Source: JACIYW01 sp014359745 (GTDB lineage: Bacteria; Pseudomonadota; Alphaproteobacteria; Rhodobacterales; Rhodobacteraceae). From it: 64,000 nt of DNA. Below are positions 37,083 through 45,772 of this stretch, piece after piece. The position numbers were made by a program, and so were the translations under genes. Location: contig JBNPWE010000012.1 of assembly GCA_050433985.1 (NCBI GenBank), forward strand, positions 1-64,000, in the 5' to 3' direction. Below the pieces are notes generated by a model, which ran no database searches, was not told the origin of the DNA, and was given only the letters and a program-made list of their open reading frames with translations. Every line of letters starts with the position of its first letter. The first letter of the stretch is position 1.

Positions 37083-38546
37083 GAGGTTGCCGCGCGTTTG
37101 ACGCTCAGCAAGACGACCGTGGCAACCTACCTGAACCGGGCTCGGGAGGCTGGGCTGAACTGCTGGCCGCTGCCCGAGGGGCGGGATGACGATACCGCGC
37201 TGAAGCAGGTTCTGTTCCAGCGCGTTGGCCGCCCACCCCGGGACCTGACGGAACCTGACTGGCCAAAGATGGCAGCTGAGATGAAGCGCAAGGGCGTGAC
37301 GCTGCTACTGCTTTGGGAAGAATACCGCGCGGGCCACCCTGACGGCTACGGCTACACTTGGTTCTGCGAGCGCTACAGGGAGTTCGAGAACAGGATCAGC
37401 CCGCGGTATCGCAACCGCCACGAGGCGGGCGCAGTGATGCAGACGGACTATGCCGGCCACACCATTCCGATCATTGACCCGGCGACAGGCGGCGAGCATC
37501 GCGCCCAGATTTTCGTCGCCGTGCTGGGTGCCTCCAATTACACCTTCGCCTGGGCCAGCCTCAGCCAGAAACTGCCCGACTGGATCGATGCCCAGGTTCG
37601 TGCGCTGAAGTTCTTTGGCGGCGTTCCCAAGGCGATCGTGTGCGACAATCTCAAGGCGGCAGTGGCCAAGCCCCTCTGGTTCGAACCGTCGGTCACCAAG
37701 ACCTTCTCCGACATGGCTGCTCATTACGATACGACGGTGCTGCCCACGCGGCCGCGCAAGCCACGCGACAAGGGCAAGGTCGAGGGCGCAGTCCTGATCG
37801 TGGAACGCTGGATTCTGGCACGCCTGCGCAACCGACATTTCTTTTCCATAGAAGCCCTGAACGTGGCCATCGCCGAGCTGCTTGCAGATCTCAATGCGCG
37901 CACCATGCGGCGGGCAGGTCGCTCCCGACAGGCGCTTTTCGAAGAGGTCGAACGTGCGGCGCTGTGCCCCTTGCCCGACACGCCTTTCGAGTATGCTGAA
38001 TGGAAGCAGGCCAAGGTGCATCCCGACTACCATATCGAGGTGCTGCACGGCTTCTATTCCGTGCCGCATCGCCTGATCGGTCGGAAGGTCGATGTCCGTC
38101 TAACCCACCGAATGATCGAGATTTTCCATAATCACGAACGTGTTGCCGTGCATCACCGCCGCGGCCAACGGGGCGGTCATTCCACGATCAAGGAACACAT
38201 GCCCAAGGCGCACCAACGCTATGGCGGCATGACGCCGGAAAGCCTCATAACCCGGGCAGCCCGCACCGGCTATCACACGGCCGCACTCGTTGAACGCCTG
38301 ATGCGTGACAGACCACATCCCGAGCAAGGATACCGGTCCGCCCTCGGTGTGCTCAGCCTGCAGCGTCAGTTCGGAGCGGACAGACTGGAGGCCGCCTGCG
38401 ATCGCGCCCTGACGGTCGGAACCGTCTCCTATGCCTCGGTGCGCTCCATCCTTGTCACCGGGCTCGATCAGGCCCCGGAGCCCCAAGAGCCGATTACCGC
38501 ACCCCCGGCCCACGACAACATTCGTGGTGCCGGCTACTACCAGTAA
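37082..38546 (+). pseudogene. istA: IS21 transposase IstA lacking its first ~35 residues
   Basis: Encodes most of IstA: the end of the HTH (LTLSKTTVATYLNRAREAG), the DDE core (AVMQTDYAGHTIPI with the first Asp, VCDNLKAAV with the second, KGKVEGAV with Glu) and the C-terminal region ending AHDNIRGAGYYQ. The first residues (MPRRKQARRTTVQDIRT...) are absent here and lie inverted at 39,454-39,601. A 59-base perfect inverted repeat (37,082-37,140 and 39,454-39,512) spans the break. Inversion between these arms would rebuild a complete istA. Confidence 0.85.
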
Positions 38547-38570
38547 CCCTCAGCACCAAAGGATCATCAC

Positions 38571-39353
38571 ATGCTGACACATCCCACCCTCGACCAAATG
38601 GCTGCGCTTGGCCTGACAGGCATGGCCGACGCCTGGAAGGCCCTCGCCGAACAGGACCCGGGTCAGTCCCTCGATCGCAATGAATGGCTCGGGCTCATGC
38701 TCGATCGGGAAGCTTCGGCAAGGGCCGATAAGCGCTTCGCCAACAGGCTGCGCAACGCCAAGATGCGCTTCCCCAACGCCTGCATCGAAGACACCAACTT
38801 CGCCGCCAGCCGAGGCCTCGATCGCCGTCAGGTTCTCGCGCTGGCTCAAGGCGCTTGGATCAAGGCCAAGGAGCAGATCATTCTTACCGGCCAAACGGGC
38901 ACCGGCAAAACCTGGCTGGCCTGCGCCTTCGGGCATCAAGCCGCACGCCTCGATCACGCGGTTCTCTACGTCCGTATGCCCCGTCTCTTCGAGGACATGG
39001 CCATGGCGCGCCTTGATGGGCGCTTCCCCAAGCTGGTCGACAAACTGGCCCGTGTCCAACTGCTCATTCTCGACGATTGGGGGGCACATGGGCTCACCGA
39101 CCAGCAGCGTCTCGATCTGCTCGAACTCTTCGAAGAACGCTACCAGAGGCGATCCACAATAATCACCGCGCAACTGCCCGTCTCAGGATGGCACGACATG
39201 ATCGGCGAGCCCACAATCGCCGATGCCATCTTGGATCGTATCGTCCACAACGCCCACCGCATCGACCTCAAGGGCGACAGCCTTCGTAGAAAAGATCAAA
39301 ACAAGAACTTGACCCAAGTGAAAAACAGAGAAACGATACCATCAGAAACATAA
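38571..39353 (+). CDS. istB: IS21 helper ATPase IstB
   Basis: A 260-residue DnaC-like AAA ATPase with Walker A GQTGTGKTWLA, Walker B LLILDDWG and the arginine region ERYQRRSTIITAQLP. IstB loads on target DNA and activates IstA for transposition. It follows istA by 24 bases and is complete, with the usual length. Three 23-base-spaced terminal repeats follow at 39,383. Confidence 0.93.
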   Translation: MLTHPTLDQMAALGLTGMADAWKALAEQDPGQSLDRNEWLGLMLDREASARADKRFANRLRNAKMRFPNACIEDTNFAASRGLDRRQVLALAQGAWIKAKEQIILTGQTGTGKTWLACAFGHQAARLDHAVLYVRMPRLFEDMAMARLDGRFPKLVDKLARVQLLILDDWGAHGLTDQQRLDLLELFEERYQRRSTIITAQLPVSGWHDMIGEPTIADAILDRIVHNAHRIDLKGDSLRRKDQNKNLTQVKNRETIPSET

Positions 39354-39382
39354 CTGCAGGCAGAGGATCAGCCGTGCCCGAG

Positions 39383-39449
39383 CTGTCCGGGAATTACTGA
39401 AACGGCTGTCCGGGATTTAGCGTAATCGCTGTCCGGTAATTCTGAAATC
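39383..39449. repeat. IS21 right-end multiple terminal repeats
   Basis: Three copies of CTGTCCGGGAWTTAsyGAAA-like repeats begin at 39,383, 39,406 and 39,429, spaced exactly 23 bases. IS21-family ends carry such repeated IstA-binding sites. They mark the right end of the element whose istB stops at 39,353. Confidence 0.75.
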
Positions 39450-39453
39450 CGCA

Positions 39454-39601
39454 CCCGGTTCAGGTAGGTTGCCACGGTCGTCTTGCTGAGCGTCAAACGC
39501 GCGGCAACCTCACGCGCCGAAAGCCCCTGTTCATGCGTCAGTCGCAGTATCGTTCGTATGTCTTGCACGGTCGTGCGCCTCGCTTGCTTCCGTCTCGGCA
39601 T
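39454..39601 (-). pseudogene. istA: Inverted N-terminal piece of IstA
   Basis: Leftward frame MPRRKQARRTTVQDIRTILR to TVATYLNR, the missing first 49 residues of the istA at 37,082. It joins the right-end repeats directly at 39,453. The 59 bases 39,454-39,512 are the inverted copy of 37,082-37,140. Confidence 0.8.
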
Positions 39602-39683
39602 GGTCCCTCCCGGCCTTGTTCAAGACCGGCAGAATGCCGTGACGGCGCAGGCGATGACCAACTGCCCCCAAGCCCTCCCAGAC

Positions 39684-39773
39684 CTGTCCGGGAATTAGCG
39701 AAATCCCTGTCCGGGATTTACCGAAACGCCTGTCCGGGAATTACTGAAATGCTTGTCCGGGAATTACCGAAAC
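39684..39773. repeat. IS21 left-end multiple terminal repeats (inverted orientation)
   Basis: Four repeats related to CTGTCCGGGAATTAC start at 39,684, 39,707, 39,730 and 39,753, a 23-base period. They lie upstream of the inverted istA start (39,601) and so are the left end of the element. Together with 39,383-39,449 they define both IS21 ends. Confidence 0.75.
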
Positions 39774-40041
39774 CCGCAGCCGTGAAATGCGTGCCCGAGA
39801 TCACGCGAAATCACTGCCCAACTTCCGCGAAATGCGCAGTCTATTTCCAAAATCCAAACCCTCCGTCACGCACATGCGCGCAGAATGGCCGGATCAGGTC
39901 AGAAATGGCAGGAGGGGGTCGGCGTTGCGCTTACGTTTCAGAGGGACTCTTCAAACGTTGACTTGGCGTTGACTCGTTTTGCGCGAGTCTATACACAAGT
40001 GTTTTTGTCGGATTCCAAGTCTTTGTTATCCAACGGTAATT
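39774..40041. other. Intergenic debris right of the IS21 end
   Basis: About 270 bases with no supportable gene. More decayed relatives of the TGTCCGGG/CGAAA repeat may lie at 39,785-39,840 (CGTGCCCGAGATCACGCGAAATC, split by substitutions). The frame here that ends GVRFELTTFRL is translation of the tRNA fragment, not a protein. Confidence 0.35.
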
Positions 40042-40088
40042 TGGTTGCGGGGGTCAGATTTGAACTGACGACCTTCAGGTTATGAGCC
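40042..40088 (-). tRNA. 3' fragment of a tRNA-Met (CAT)
   Basis: Read leftward, the 47 bases start at the anticodon arm (GGCTCATAACC), run through the variable loop and T arm (GTCAGTTCAAATCTGAC) and end CCCCGCAACCA with CCA encoded. The D arm and 5' acceptor strand are missing: the sequence beyond 40,088 does not pair. Such 3' halves are typical att-site remnants left by tRNA-targeting integrases. Confidence 0.6.
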
Positions 40089-40291
40089 TACCCCTTGGCT
40101 TTCTGCCGAGCTCAATGAAATCAACTGACTACAGGACAAGCCTTTGAAATCACGCCAGTTCCATATTTACTTTGGCCGATCTTCACCGCGTTTCGGCTGC
40201 ATCATCCGCTCGAAAACGGCGTACGAGGGTTGAGGTGGCGTTGATGTGCCCACTGGAAACGATTATCTGCCATGACTCGCCCGGTGGGCCG

Positions 40292-40375
40292 AGCTCCGAT
40301 CAGGCGCTCTGAACAAAACGTCTTGCGCCATTCATTGAGCGGCAGGTTCCTCGTGATGAGGGTGGCACGCCCCCG
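40292..40375 (-). pseudogene. Remnant of an IstB-like gene
   Basis: The leftward frame GRATLITRNLPLNEW ... CSERLIGA resembles the C-terminal part of IS21 IstB proteins (TLITSNLPFxEWxxVFGSERLTGALLDR). Only about 28 codons are recognisable. It is not from the istB at 38,571, whose matching stretch reads STIITAQLPVSGW. The rest of 40,089-40,415 shows nothing. Confidence 0.45.
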
Positions 40376-40415
40376 GCATGCGTGAGATGCCGGAGGCAAC
40401 CCCAAGGTTGGCAGA

Positions 40416-41243
40416 CTACGTATCCAGGAACTCTGTCAGCGCAGCGGCGACTTCGGCGGGCTTTTCTTCCATGATCCAGTGCGCGGCTTGGTCGATCCAA
40501 GTCAGCCGGGCGTTCGGGATCGCATTCCGGAGCTTTTCGGCATAGGCCGGTTTCTGGAACGGGTCCTCGCGCCCCCACAGGACCAGCGTCTCGTGGTCGA
40601 GCTGCGTCAACTCACCGGCGATCGCCTGGGTGTATTCCGGATTCAGGCGCCGGAAATTGCGGAACAGCGCCCGCTTTCCCTCCTCGCTCGACCACGGCGC
40701 CATGATGATGTTCGAGGCCTCTTCGGTGAGGGACTCGGCACGGTAGACGCCGTCCGGCAGAAAGCCGCGCAGCATGTCGATGAACGCATCGAGCGGCATC
40801 CCGGCCTCGGCGTCGGGCTGCTGCAGCGGTGCGAATTCCGGGATCGGCCAGGAATCGAAGCAGACCGCACTGCTCAGCACGAGCTTCTTCACCCGCTCGG
40901 GGTGCCTGACCGCGATGATCTGCGCGACCCCGCCGCCGATATCGTGCGACACCACGTCGGCCCGGGGGATCCCGAGAGCATCGAGCACGCCGACCATCAG
41001 CCGGGCCTGCGCCGCGATGGAGACGTCCGCGTGCGCGGGCTTGTCCGATTTGCCATAGTTCAGCATGTCGGGCGCGATCACCCGATGCGTCCTGGCGAGC
41101 GTGGGGATGATGTCGCGCCACAGCAGGCTTGATGTCGGGATCCCATGGATCAGAAAGACGGGCGGGCCGTCTCCTTCGTCCAGATAGGCGATGCGGTGGC
41201 CTTCGATGTGCAGATAGTTGTGGCTGTAGCTTGTCGTGGTCAT
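40416..41243 (-). CDS. Alpha/beta hydrolase with Asp nucleophile (dehalogenase/epoxide hydrolase type)
   Basis: A 275-residue alpha/beta hydrolase. The oxyanion motif is HGIP (33-36), the nucleophile elbow is SHDIGGG with Asp101, and a C-terminal AAHWIMEE gives the catalytic His. An Asp nucleophile is typical of haloalkane/fluoroacetate dehalogenases and epoxide hydrolases, not esterases. The gene is leftward with the AhpD-like gene 57 bases upstream and the tetR gene beyond, and is likely under that regulator. The substrate is unknown. Confidence 0.82.
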   Translation of the reverse strand: MTTTSYSHNYLHIEGHRIAYLDEGDGPPVFLIHGIPTSSLLWRDIIPTLARTHRVIAPDMLNYGKSDKPAHADVSIAAQARLMVGVLDALGIPRADVVSHDIGGGVAQIIAVRHPERVKKLVLSSAVCFDSWPIPEFAPLQQPDAEAGMPLDAFIDMLRGFLPDGVYRAESLTEEASNIIMAPWSSEEGKRALFRNFRRLNPEYTQAIAGELTQLDHETLVLWGREDPFQKPAYAEKLRNAIPNARLTWIDQAAHWIMEEKPAEVAAALTEFLDT

Positions 41244-41300
41244 GTCGGTCTCCTGTGAGTTGGGGGGTCGTCGTTCTCCCGCAATGGCGCGGCGGGCCGT

Positions 41301-41876
41301 TCAGGCCGCCTTCTCCCATGCATGGCCCGCGAACATCGCGTCGAGCGGCGTGTGCAGCAGGTGGTTGGCGTAGTTGCTGAGCGTCTTCACGGCGAGCGCG
41401 AGGATGATCTCCAGCACCTGGCGCTCTTCGTAACCGGCATCGAGGAAAGCCCGGACATCCGCCTTCGAGGGCAGCCCGCGGGTTTCGCGCAGCGTCTCGG
41501 TGAAGGTGGCGAGCGCGGCCAGCCTGAGGTCAGGGATCGGCTGCCCGTTGCGGATGGCCTCGGTCACCTCGGCCGGCACCCTGGACATCTTCTCGGCAAT
41601 CATGCTGTGGGCGGCCATGCAGTAGTCGCAGCCATTGCCACGGCTGATGGTCAGAAACACCACCTCCTGTTCGGCCGGGGTGAAGCCCGACTGTTTGCGG
41701 AATCGCTCGTAGCCGTCGAGATAGGTCGCCAGCAGGCCCGGCGAGTTGACCATCCCGGCATACATGTTCGGGATGAACCCCACCTGCGCCCTGGCCTTCT
41801 CCAGCACGGCTCTGGCCTGGGGTTCGGCATCATCGACGGTCAGGAATGGAAGGGTCATTTGGTATTCGGCAGTCAT
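41301..41876 (-). CDS. Carboxymuconolactone decarboxylase/AhpD-like protein
   Basis: A 191-residue helical protein of the CMD/AhpD superfamily with the peroxidase-like motif CDYCMAAH (Cys83, Cys86, His90). Such proteins reduce peroxides or act as thiol-disulfide partners; the subgroup with this motif is often TetR-controlled and induced by electrophiles. It lies directly downstream of the operator at 41,919 and upstream of the hydrolase. Confidence 0.85.
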   Translation of the reverse strand: MTAEYQMTLPFLTVDDAEPQARAVLEKARAQVGFIPNMYAGMVNSPGLLATYLDGYERFRKQSGFTPAEQEVVFLTISRGNGCDYCMAAHSMIAEKMSRVPAEVTEAIRNGQPIPDLRLAALATFTETLRETRGLPSKADVRAFLDAGYEERQVLEIILALAVKTLSNYANHLLHTPLDAMFAGHAWEKAA

Positions 41877-41918
41877 GGTCGTCTCCTTTCGGCTGGTTGG
41901 TCATCGGTCGCTCAGTCT

Positions 41919-41931
41919 GGAACGTTCGTTC
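41919..41931. promoter_or_regulatory. TetR-type operator in front of the AhpD-like gene
   Basis: GGAACGTTCGTTC, an imperfect copy of the palindrome at 42,568. It lies 43 bases upstream of the AhpD-like start, between it and the tetR stop. The pairing of two near-identical sites in the two promoters of a tetR locus is strong evidence for operators. Confidence 0.7.
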
Positions 41932-41950
41932 AAAACAAAGTCAAAAAAAA

Positions 41951-42532
41951 TCAGTCGAGCCGCCGCATGGCATCCTCGACGATGCTCTGGAGCAGCGCCC
42001 TGTCGGGACGGCTGCGCATCAGCACCACAAGGCCGATCAGGCTCGCCAGAAGGCCGCGCGCGGCATCCCCGGCATCGATATGATCGGCGATCTCGCCTTG
42101 CGCCTTGCCTTCCGCGATCATGCGGGCGAAGAATTCCTCCATCTGTTCCTGAGCATGCGCAACGATCGCCGCAACCTCGGGATCATGGGCGGACAGCTCG
42201 AGCGCCGTGTTCGTCAGCAGGCAGCCACGATTGCTGCCGCCGTCGGCGAGGTCAGCCATGAAGGCGAGATACAGCGCACGTATGGCTTCGCGCGGCGTGT
42301 TCCGGGCCGCCAGATCAGCGAGCAACTCGCGGCGTATCTTGCCATCATACATGCGCAAGGCCGCGAGAAACAGCGCGCGTTTGTCGCCGTAAGTCGCATA
42401 AAGGCTGCCCCGATTGATGCCGGTACACTCGACGAGATCCTGCATCGAGGTTGCCTCGTAGCCATGCGCCCAGAAGGCCTTCATGGCCTTTTCGAGCGTC
42501 TCGGCTACATCGAAGTTCTTTTCCCAAGGCAT
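41951..42532 (-). CDS. TetR/AcrR family repressor
   Basis: A 193-residue regulator. The N-terminal HTH reads AFWAHGYEATSMQDLVECTG-INRGSLYATYGDK, and the rest is a helical ligand domain (TetR_C-like) with Cys at GCLLTN. It probably represses itself and the AhpD-hydrolase pair through GGAACGATCGTTC sites. The ligand is unknown; the partner genes suggest a reactive or halogenated compound. Confidence 0.88.
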   Translation of the reverse strand: MPWEKNFDVAETLEKAMKAFWAHGYEATSMQDLVECTGINRGSLYATYGDKRALFLAALRMYDGKIRRELLADLAARNTPREAIRALYLAFMADLADGGSNRGCLLTNTALELSAHDPEVAAIVAHAQEQMEEFFARMIAEGKAQGEIADHIDAGDAARGLLASLIGLVVLMRSRPDRALLQSIVEDAMRRLD

Positions 42533-42567
42533 CGCATTCCCTCCGCTTCAACACATATAGCGAGTAT

Positions 42568-42580
42568 GGAACGATCGTTC
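42568..42580. promoter_or_regulatory. TetR-type operator in front of tetR
   Basis: GGAACGATCGTTC contains the perfect 12-base palindrome GAACGATCGTTC, 35 bases upstream of the tetR start. It matches the site at 41,919-41,931 at 12 of 13 positions, so it is likely the autoregulatory operator. Confidence 0.75.
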
Positions 42581-42597
42581 AAGACCTTCCTGCGCTG

Positions 42598-42961
42598 AAC
42601 CCTCGCCAGCAGTCGGCGGGTTCCCTGACGATGTGTGGGACGGCCGGGCGCGGGAGTTGCATGTCCTGTGCGCCATCGCACCGGTGTGGTGCTGGCGACC
42701 GCAACTGGAAGCAGGCGCCGTATCGACAATTCAGGATATCGCCGTGTCTGAGAAGGCTTGCACTGGTTCGCCCGACGGATGATGCGGCGCGCTCACTTGT
42801 CTCCCGGTGTTCCACCCCCACGACGACTCGTGGCCACCAGGGTGGCGCGCCCTCCCCAAATGATCGCCAGCCTGCGCCACCCTGCCACCCTTGTCGTCAT
42901 GCTTCGCTTGCCTGGGGCTCGAATCCACGCCTCATGTGATGACGAACGGAGGGTGAGTTGC
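42598..42961. other. Region between tetR and the integrase; likely left end of prophage 2
   Basis: No supportable gene. Near 42,860-42,890 is CCTGCGCCACCCTGCCACCC, close to CCTGCGCCACCCCGCCACCC at 45,207-45,226. These two repeats flank the integrase and the 44,251 gene, and could be integrase arm-type or regulator sites. The attachment site itself should lie in this stretch, but only one end is in the window. Confidence 0.35.
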
Positions 42962-44221
42962 ATGGTCAACCGATTGCGCTTGAACGAGAAATCCGTCCGA
43001 GAGGCCGAACCGGCCAAGGGGCGGGACTATCAGATCTTCGACACCGAGGTGCGCGGTTTCGCCGTGTGCATCTACCGATCCGGCAGCCGCGCCTTCACCA
43101 TCGACTACCGCCATGCCGGGCGGCAGCGGCGGATGACCATGGGGCGCTGGCCGGAATGGTCGGCCACGGCGGCGCGGGAGCGGGCGAAGGAGTTGCGACG
43201 CGAGATCGACGCCGGGGGTGATCCGCTGGGCCAAAAGGAAACCGGACGGGATGCCCCGCGGTTCAAAGATCTGATCGACCGCTATACCGAGGTGCATCTG
43301 CCGCGCCTCTCAGCCCTGAACGCATCCGACCAAAAGTCGATGCTGGCGAAGATGGTGGCCCCTGACTGGGGCAACAAGCTGGTGACAGAGATCACGCCCT
43401 ATGATGTGGAAAAGCTGCTGAACAAAGTGGCGGCGGGTCGGGCCCGGCCCTCCAAGGCAAAGCCGAACAACCGGGCAAGGAAGCTGCAGGGGCCGAAACC
43501 CACACCGGTGCGCGCCAACCGCACGGGCGAGGTGCTGCGCAAGATGTTCACCTATGCCGTCAGCTGGGGTTGGCGCGACGACAACCCCGCCTCCGGCTTC
43601 CGCCGCCGGATCGAGAACCCGCGCGAACGGTTCCTCTGTCACGAAGAAATCCGCAAGCTGGCCGAGGCGCTGGAGGCAGCAGAGGATCGCCGCGCGGCCG
43701 ACATCATCCGCCTCTGCATGCTGACCGGCGCGCGGGTGGGCGAGGTCCGTCAGGCGCGTTTTGAGCATTTCAACCTCGAACATCTGAGCTGGTCCAAGCC
43801 CGCCAGCATGACCAAGCAGCGGAAAATCCACCGCCTGCCAATCTCGGACGAGGCAGCGGCCATCGTTCGCCAACGCCAGCTGCTGGTGCCGCGCGGCTGC
43901 GTCCTCCTGTTTCCCGGCGATGTGCCGGGCCAGCCGGTGAAGGAAATCCGGCGGTTCTGGGCGGCAATCCAGAAGGCAGTCGGGATCCCGGATGTGCGGA
44001 TCCACGACCTGCGCCACACCTTTGCGTCCTTGCTGGTCAGTGGCGGTGCCTCGCTGGAAATGATCGGCAAGCTGCTGGGACACAGCCAGATGCAGACCAC
44101 CCAGCGCTATGCGCACCTGATGGACTCGCCCTTGCGCGCCGGTGTCGATGCCGTCGCCAGCGCCTTCCGGCCCCGGCCTATGCTTGTGCATGATGCCGAT
44201 GAGGCGCGGAAGTCGGTCTGA
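42962..44221 (+). CDS. int: Tyrosine recombinase (phage integrase)
   Basis: A 419-residue site-specific recombinase with an N-terminal DUF4102-like arm-binding domain, a SAM-like core-binding domain, and a catalytic domain with Arg258 (GARVGEV), HDLRH (His348, Arg351), GHS (His374) and Tyr383 (RYAHL). It integrates and excises prophage 2. The ATG at 42962 has GGAGGGTGAG upstream; the frame extends to 42758 but lacks similarity. Being the outermost phage gene and reading inward, it places the left attachment site just upstream. Confidence 0.92.
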   Translation: MVNRLRLNEKSVREAEPAKGRDYQIFDTEVRGFAVCIYRSGSRAFTIDYRHAGRQRRMTMGRWPEWSATAARERAKELRREIDAGGDPLGQKETGRDAPRFKDLIDRYTEVHLPRLSALNASDQKSMLAKMVAPDWGNKLVTEITPYDVEKLLNKVAAGRARPSKAKPNNRARKLQGPKPTPVRANRTGEVLRKMFTYAVSWGWRDDNPASGFRRRIENPRERFLCHEEIRKLAEALEAAEDRRAADIIRLCMLTGARVGEVRQARFEHFNLEHLSWSKPASMTKQRKIHRLPISDEAAAIVRQRQLLVPRGCVLLFPGDVPGQPVKEIRRFWAAIQKAVGIPDVRIHDLRHTFASLLVSGGASLEMIGKLLGHSQMQTTQRYAHLMDSPLRAGVDAVASAFRPRPMLVHDADEARKSV

Positions 44222-44250
44222 ACGACATCCCGCGCCCACTTTGCCGGTGA

Positions 44251-44844
44251 TCAGCAGGAGCCCCGTAGCGCTTTCCAGATCGGTGTCAGCCTGCGGCGGA
44301 TCGTGCGTTCATCCGGCACTTCGCTGCCATCGCCGTTGGTGACAAACCACTCCTGCACTTCGCCCAGCCATTCCGCTTGGGTTGCGGGCAGGCCCTGATC
44401 GTGGATCCGCACCATCAGGGTGATGTACATCCCCTCCCAGTCATAACGGGCGGTCGAGCCGATGTGTGATGCCGGGCGGCGCAGCAGATCGCAATCTGCC
44501 TCGAACCGGCGGACTTGGTCGGCCATGATCAGCAGGTCCGCAAGCGTGACCTCGATCCCGACCGGGTCGGCGATCATGATCCACTCGTCCTGATCCTTTG
44601 GGCGAATGCGCCGAAGAATACTCTTTGTTGGTCCCGTTCCGCAGCGCCGGAACATCTGCATGATGTCCGTGACCGAGACCACGACATAACCGGCGACGAT
44701 CTGCCGCCCCCGCGTCACCGGCGGGATCGCCGTGACGATGTCGAACCGTCCGACCGACGCCCAGCCTGCGATGTCGGCCAGCGAACAGTCCCAGCGGGCG
44801 GCGGCTTCAAGCAACGTGAAATGGACGCGGGGGGGTAGTGCCAT
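44251..44844 (-). CDS. Unknown phage protein near the integrase
   Basis: A 197-residue protein starting MALPPRVHFTLLEAAARWDC and ending DERTIRRRLTPIWKALRGSC. The N-terminal LLEAAARWDCSLADIAGWASVGRF looks like a DNA-binding winged helix, and the C-terminal RTIRRRL another HTH-like helix. It is convergent with int (29-base gap). It may be a regulator or the lysogeny repressor equivalent, but this is inference from position only. Confidence 0.6.
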   Translation of the reverse strand: MALPPRVHFTLLEAAARWDCSLADIAGWASVGRFDIVTAIPPVTRGRQIVAGYVVVSVTDIMQMFRRCGTGPTKSILRRIRPKDQDEWIMIADPVGIEVTLADLLIMADQVRRFEADCDLLRRPASHIGSTARYDWEGMYITLMVRIHDQGLPATQAEWLGEVQEWFVTNGDGSEVPDERTIRRRLTPIWKALRGSC

Positions 44845-45290
44845 GCCTCAACTCCTTTTTTTGATGATTTGAAAACAGGCCATCGCGCCGCTCTCCGGAT
44901 GGAGGCGGCCAGAAGCCTGGTCGTCGGGGAAATCAGGGATCAGCCGGGCGGGAAAACCGTGACGGCAAGAGGACGGGAAAAGATCAGACGCCGTTCAAAA
45001 ATGATCTCGGCCATCCCTGCCCCCCTCTCCTGTCAGCCCTGCGAAGCGACTCGCCCTCTGGATGAAACCCGGAACAAACAGGAAACACAATCAAACTCCG
45101 TTCTTGACACGCAGGCGCATGCAACGACTCGGCAGGCGCTGGGATCGGCAGTTTGAAAAAGTCAATAAAACAAGGGGTGGCACTGGTCTCGACAAATGAG
45201 CGCCACCCTGCGCCACCCCGCCACCCCTGCTGATCTGCTCTCGGTGCCTGACGACGGCCGCCCATCCCGGACGGCAATCAGGAGGCAGAG
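44845..45290. other. Control region between the leftward gene and the early operon
   Basis: About 445 bases without a convincing gene; a 95-codon frame (44,869-45,156) has no recognisable features. TTGACA at about 45,105 could be a -35 element for the early operon. The GC-rich CGCCACCCTGCGCCACCC repeat at 45,201-45,218 matches one left of int. This is the likely site of early promoters and operators. Confidence 0.4.
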
Positions 45291-45536
45291 ATGATTCAAC
45301 CACAGACAGAAACGGACTTGGCCAGCGCAGCCCTGCTTTCGGGCTGGATCACCCGCAAGGACCTGGCGGCCGCGCTGAACGTAACGGTCGACACCCTTGG
45401 GCGCTGGGAAGCGCGACGCTTCGGCCCACCCTGCGTCCGTGCTGGGCGAATGGTGCTCTATCGGCACCGGGCCGTGCAGGATTGGCTGGCCGCTCAGGAG
45501 ATGCCTCGGGCCAAGACGGCCGGGGGGCGGAAATGA
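45291..45536 (+). CDS. Helix-turn-helix protein, excisionase/AlpA-like
   Basis: An 81-residue protein with the MerR/AlpA-like helix pair ITRKDLAAALNVTVDTLGRWEARRFGPP followed by VLYRHRAVQDWL. Such small proteins act as excisionases or early activators. GGAGG lies 6 bases before the ATG. It is the first gene of the rightward early operon and overlaps the next by 4 bases. Confidence 0.75.
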   Translation: MIQPQTETDLASAALLSGWITRKDLAAALNVTVDTLGRWEARRFGPPCVRAGRMVLYRHRAVQDWLAAQEMPRAKTAGGRK

Positions 45537-45772
45537 CCCATATCCCGCAAAATACTGGCTGGCCCGCTGACCGTGTCGCCGAAGCCCGCGCCGTCATCGC
45601 CGATGTCGTCCATCACAGCGATCCCCTGATCCGCCTCGCCTGCAATGTCCTGGTCGCCCATGGCGAGACGGAGGCCGAGCGCAAGGACGCCGGGGTACTG
45701 CTGGTGGTGATCGACGCACGGCGGGGGGTAGCGCGCGCCCAGCGCGAAGACAGTGGGAGGGCCGCGCAATGA
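45533..45772 (+). CDS. Small phage protein of unknown function
   Basis: A 79-residue protein starting MTHIPQNTGWPADRVAEARA, helical, ending in a basic tail. The ATG overlaps the previous stop (ATGA), and its own stop overlaps the next start, so it is part of a coupled early operon. No family recognised. Confidence 0.65.
   Translation: MTHIPQNTGWPADRVAEARAVIADVVHHSDPLIRLACNVLVAHGETEAERKDAGVLLVVIDARRGVARAQREDSGRAAQ

Noticed and set aside
39384..39773. Regularly spaced repeats that might be a CRISPR array
   Set aside because: Period is 23 bases with 20-base repeats and no room for spacers; they are IS21 terminal repeats next to istA/istB.
39885..40085. Small frame ending VAGVRFELTTFRL
   Set aside because: This ending is the well-known translation of the antisense of a tRNA-Met 3' half; it is an artefact.
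42862..42895. GCCACCCTG repeats flanking int as attachment sites
   Set aside because: Both copies lie on the phage side or in uncertain sequence, and the distal end of the prophage is not in the window; kept only as possible binding sites.
44869..45156. 95-codon frame in the early control region
   Set aside because: It lies in the expected operator region, has no similarity to known phage repressors and no matching start signal.
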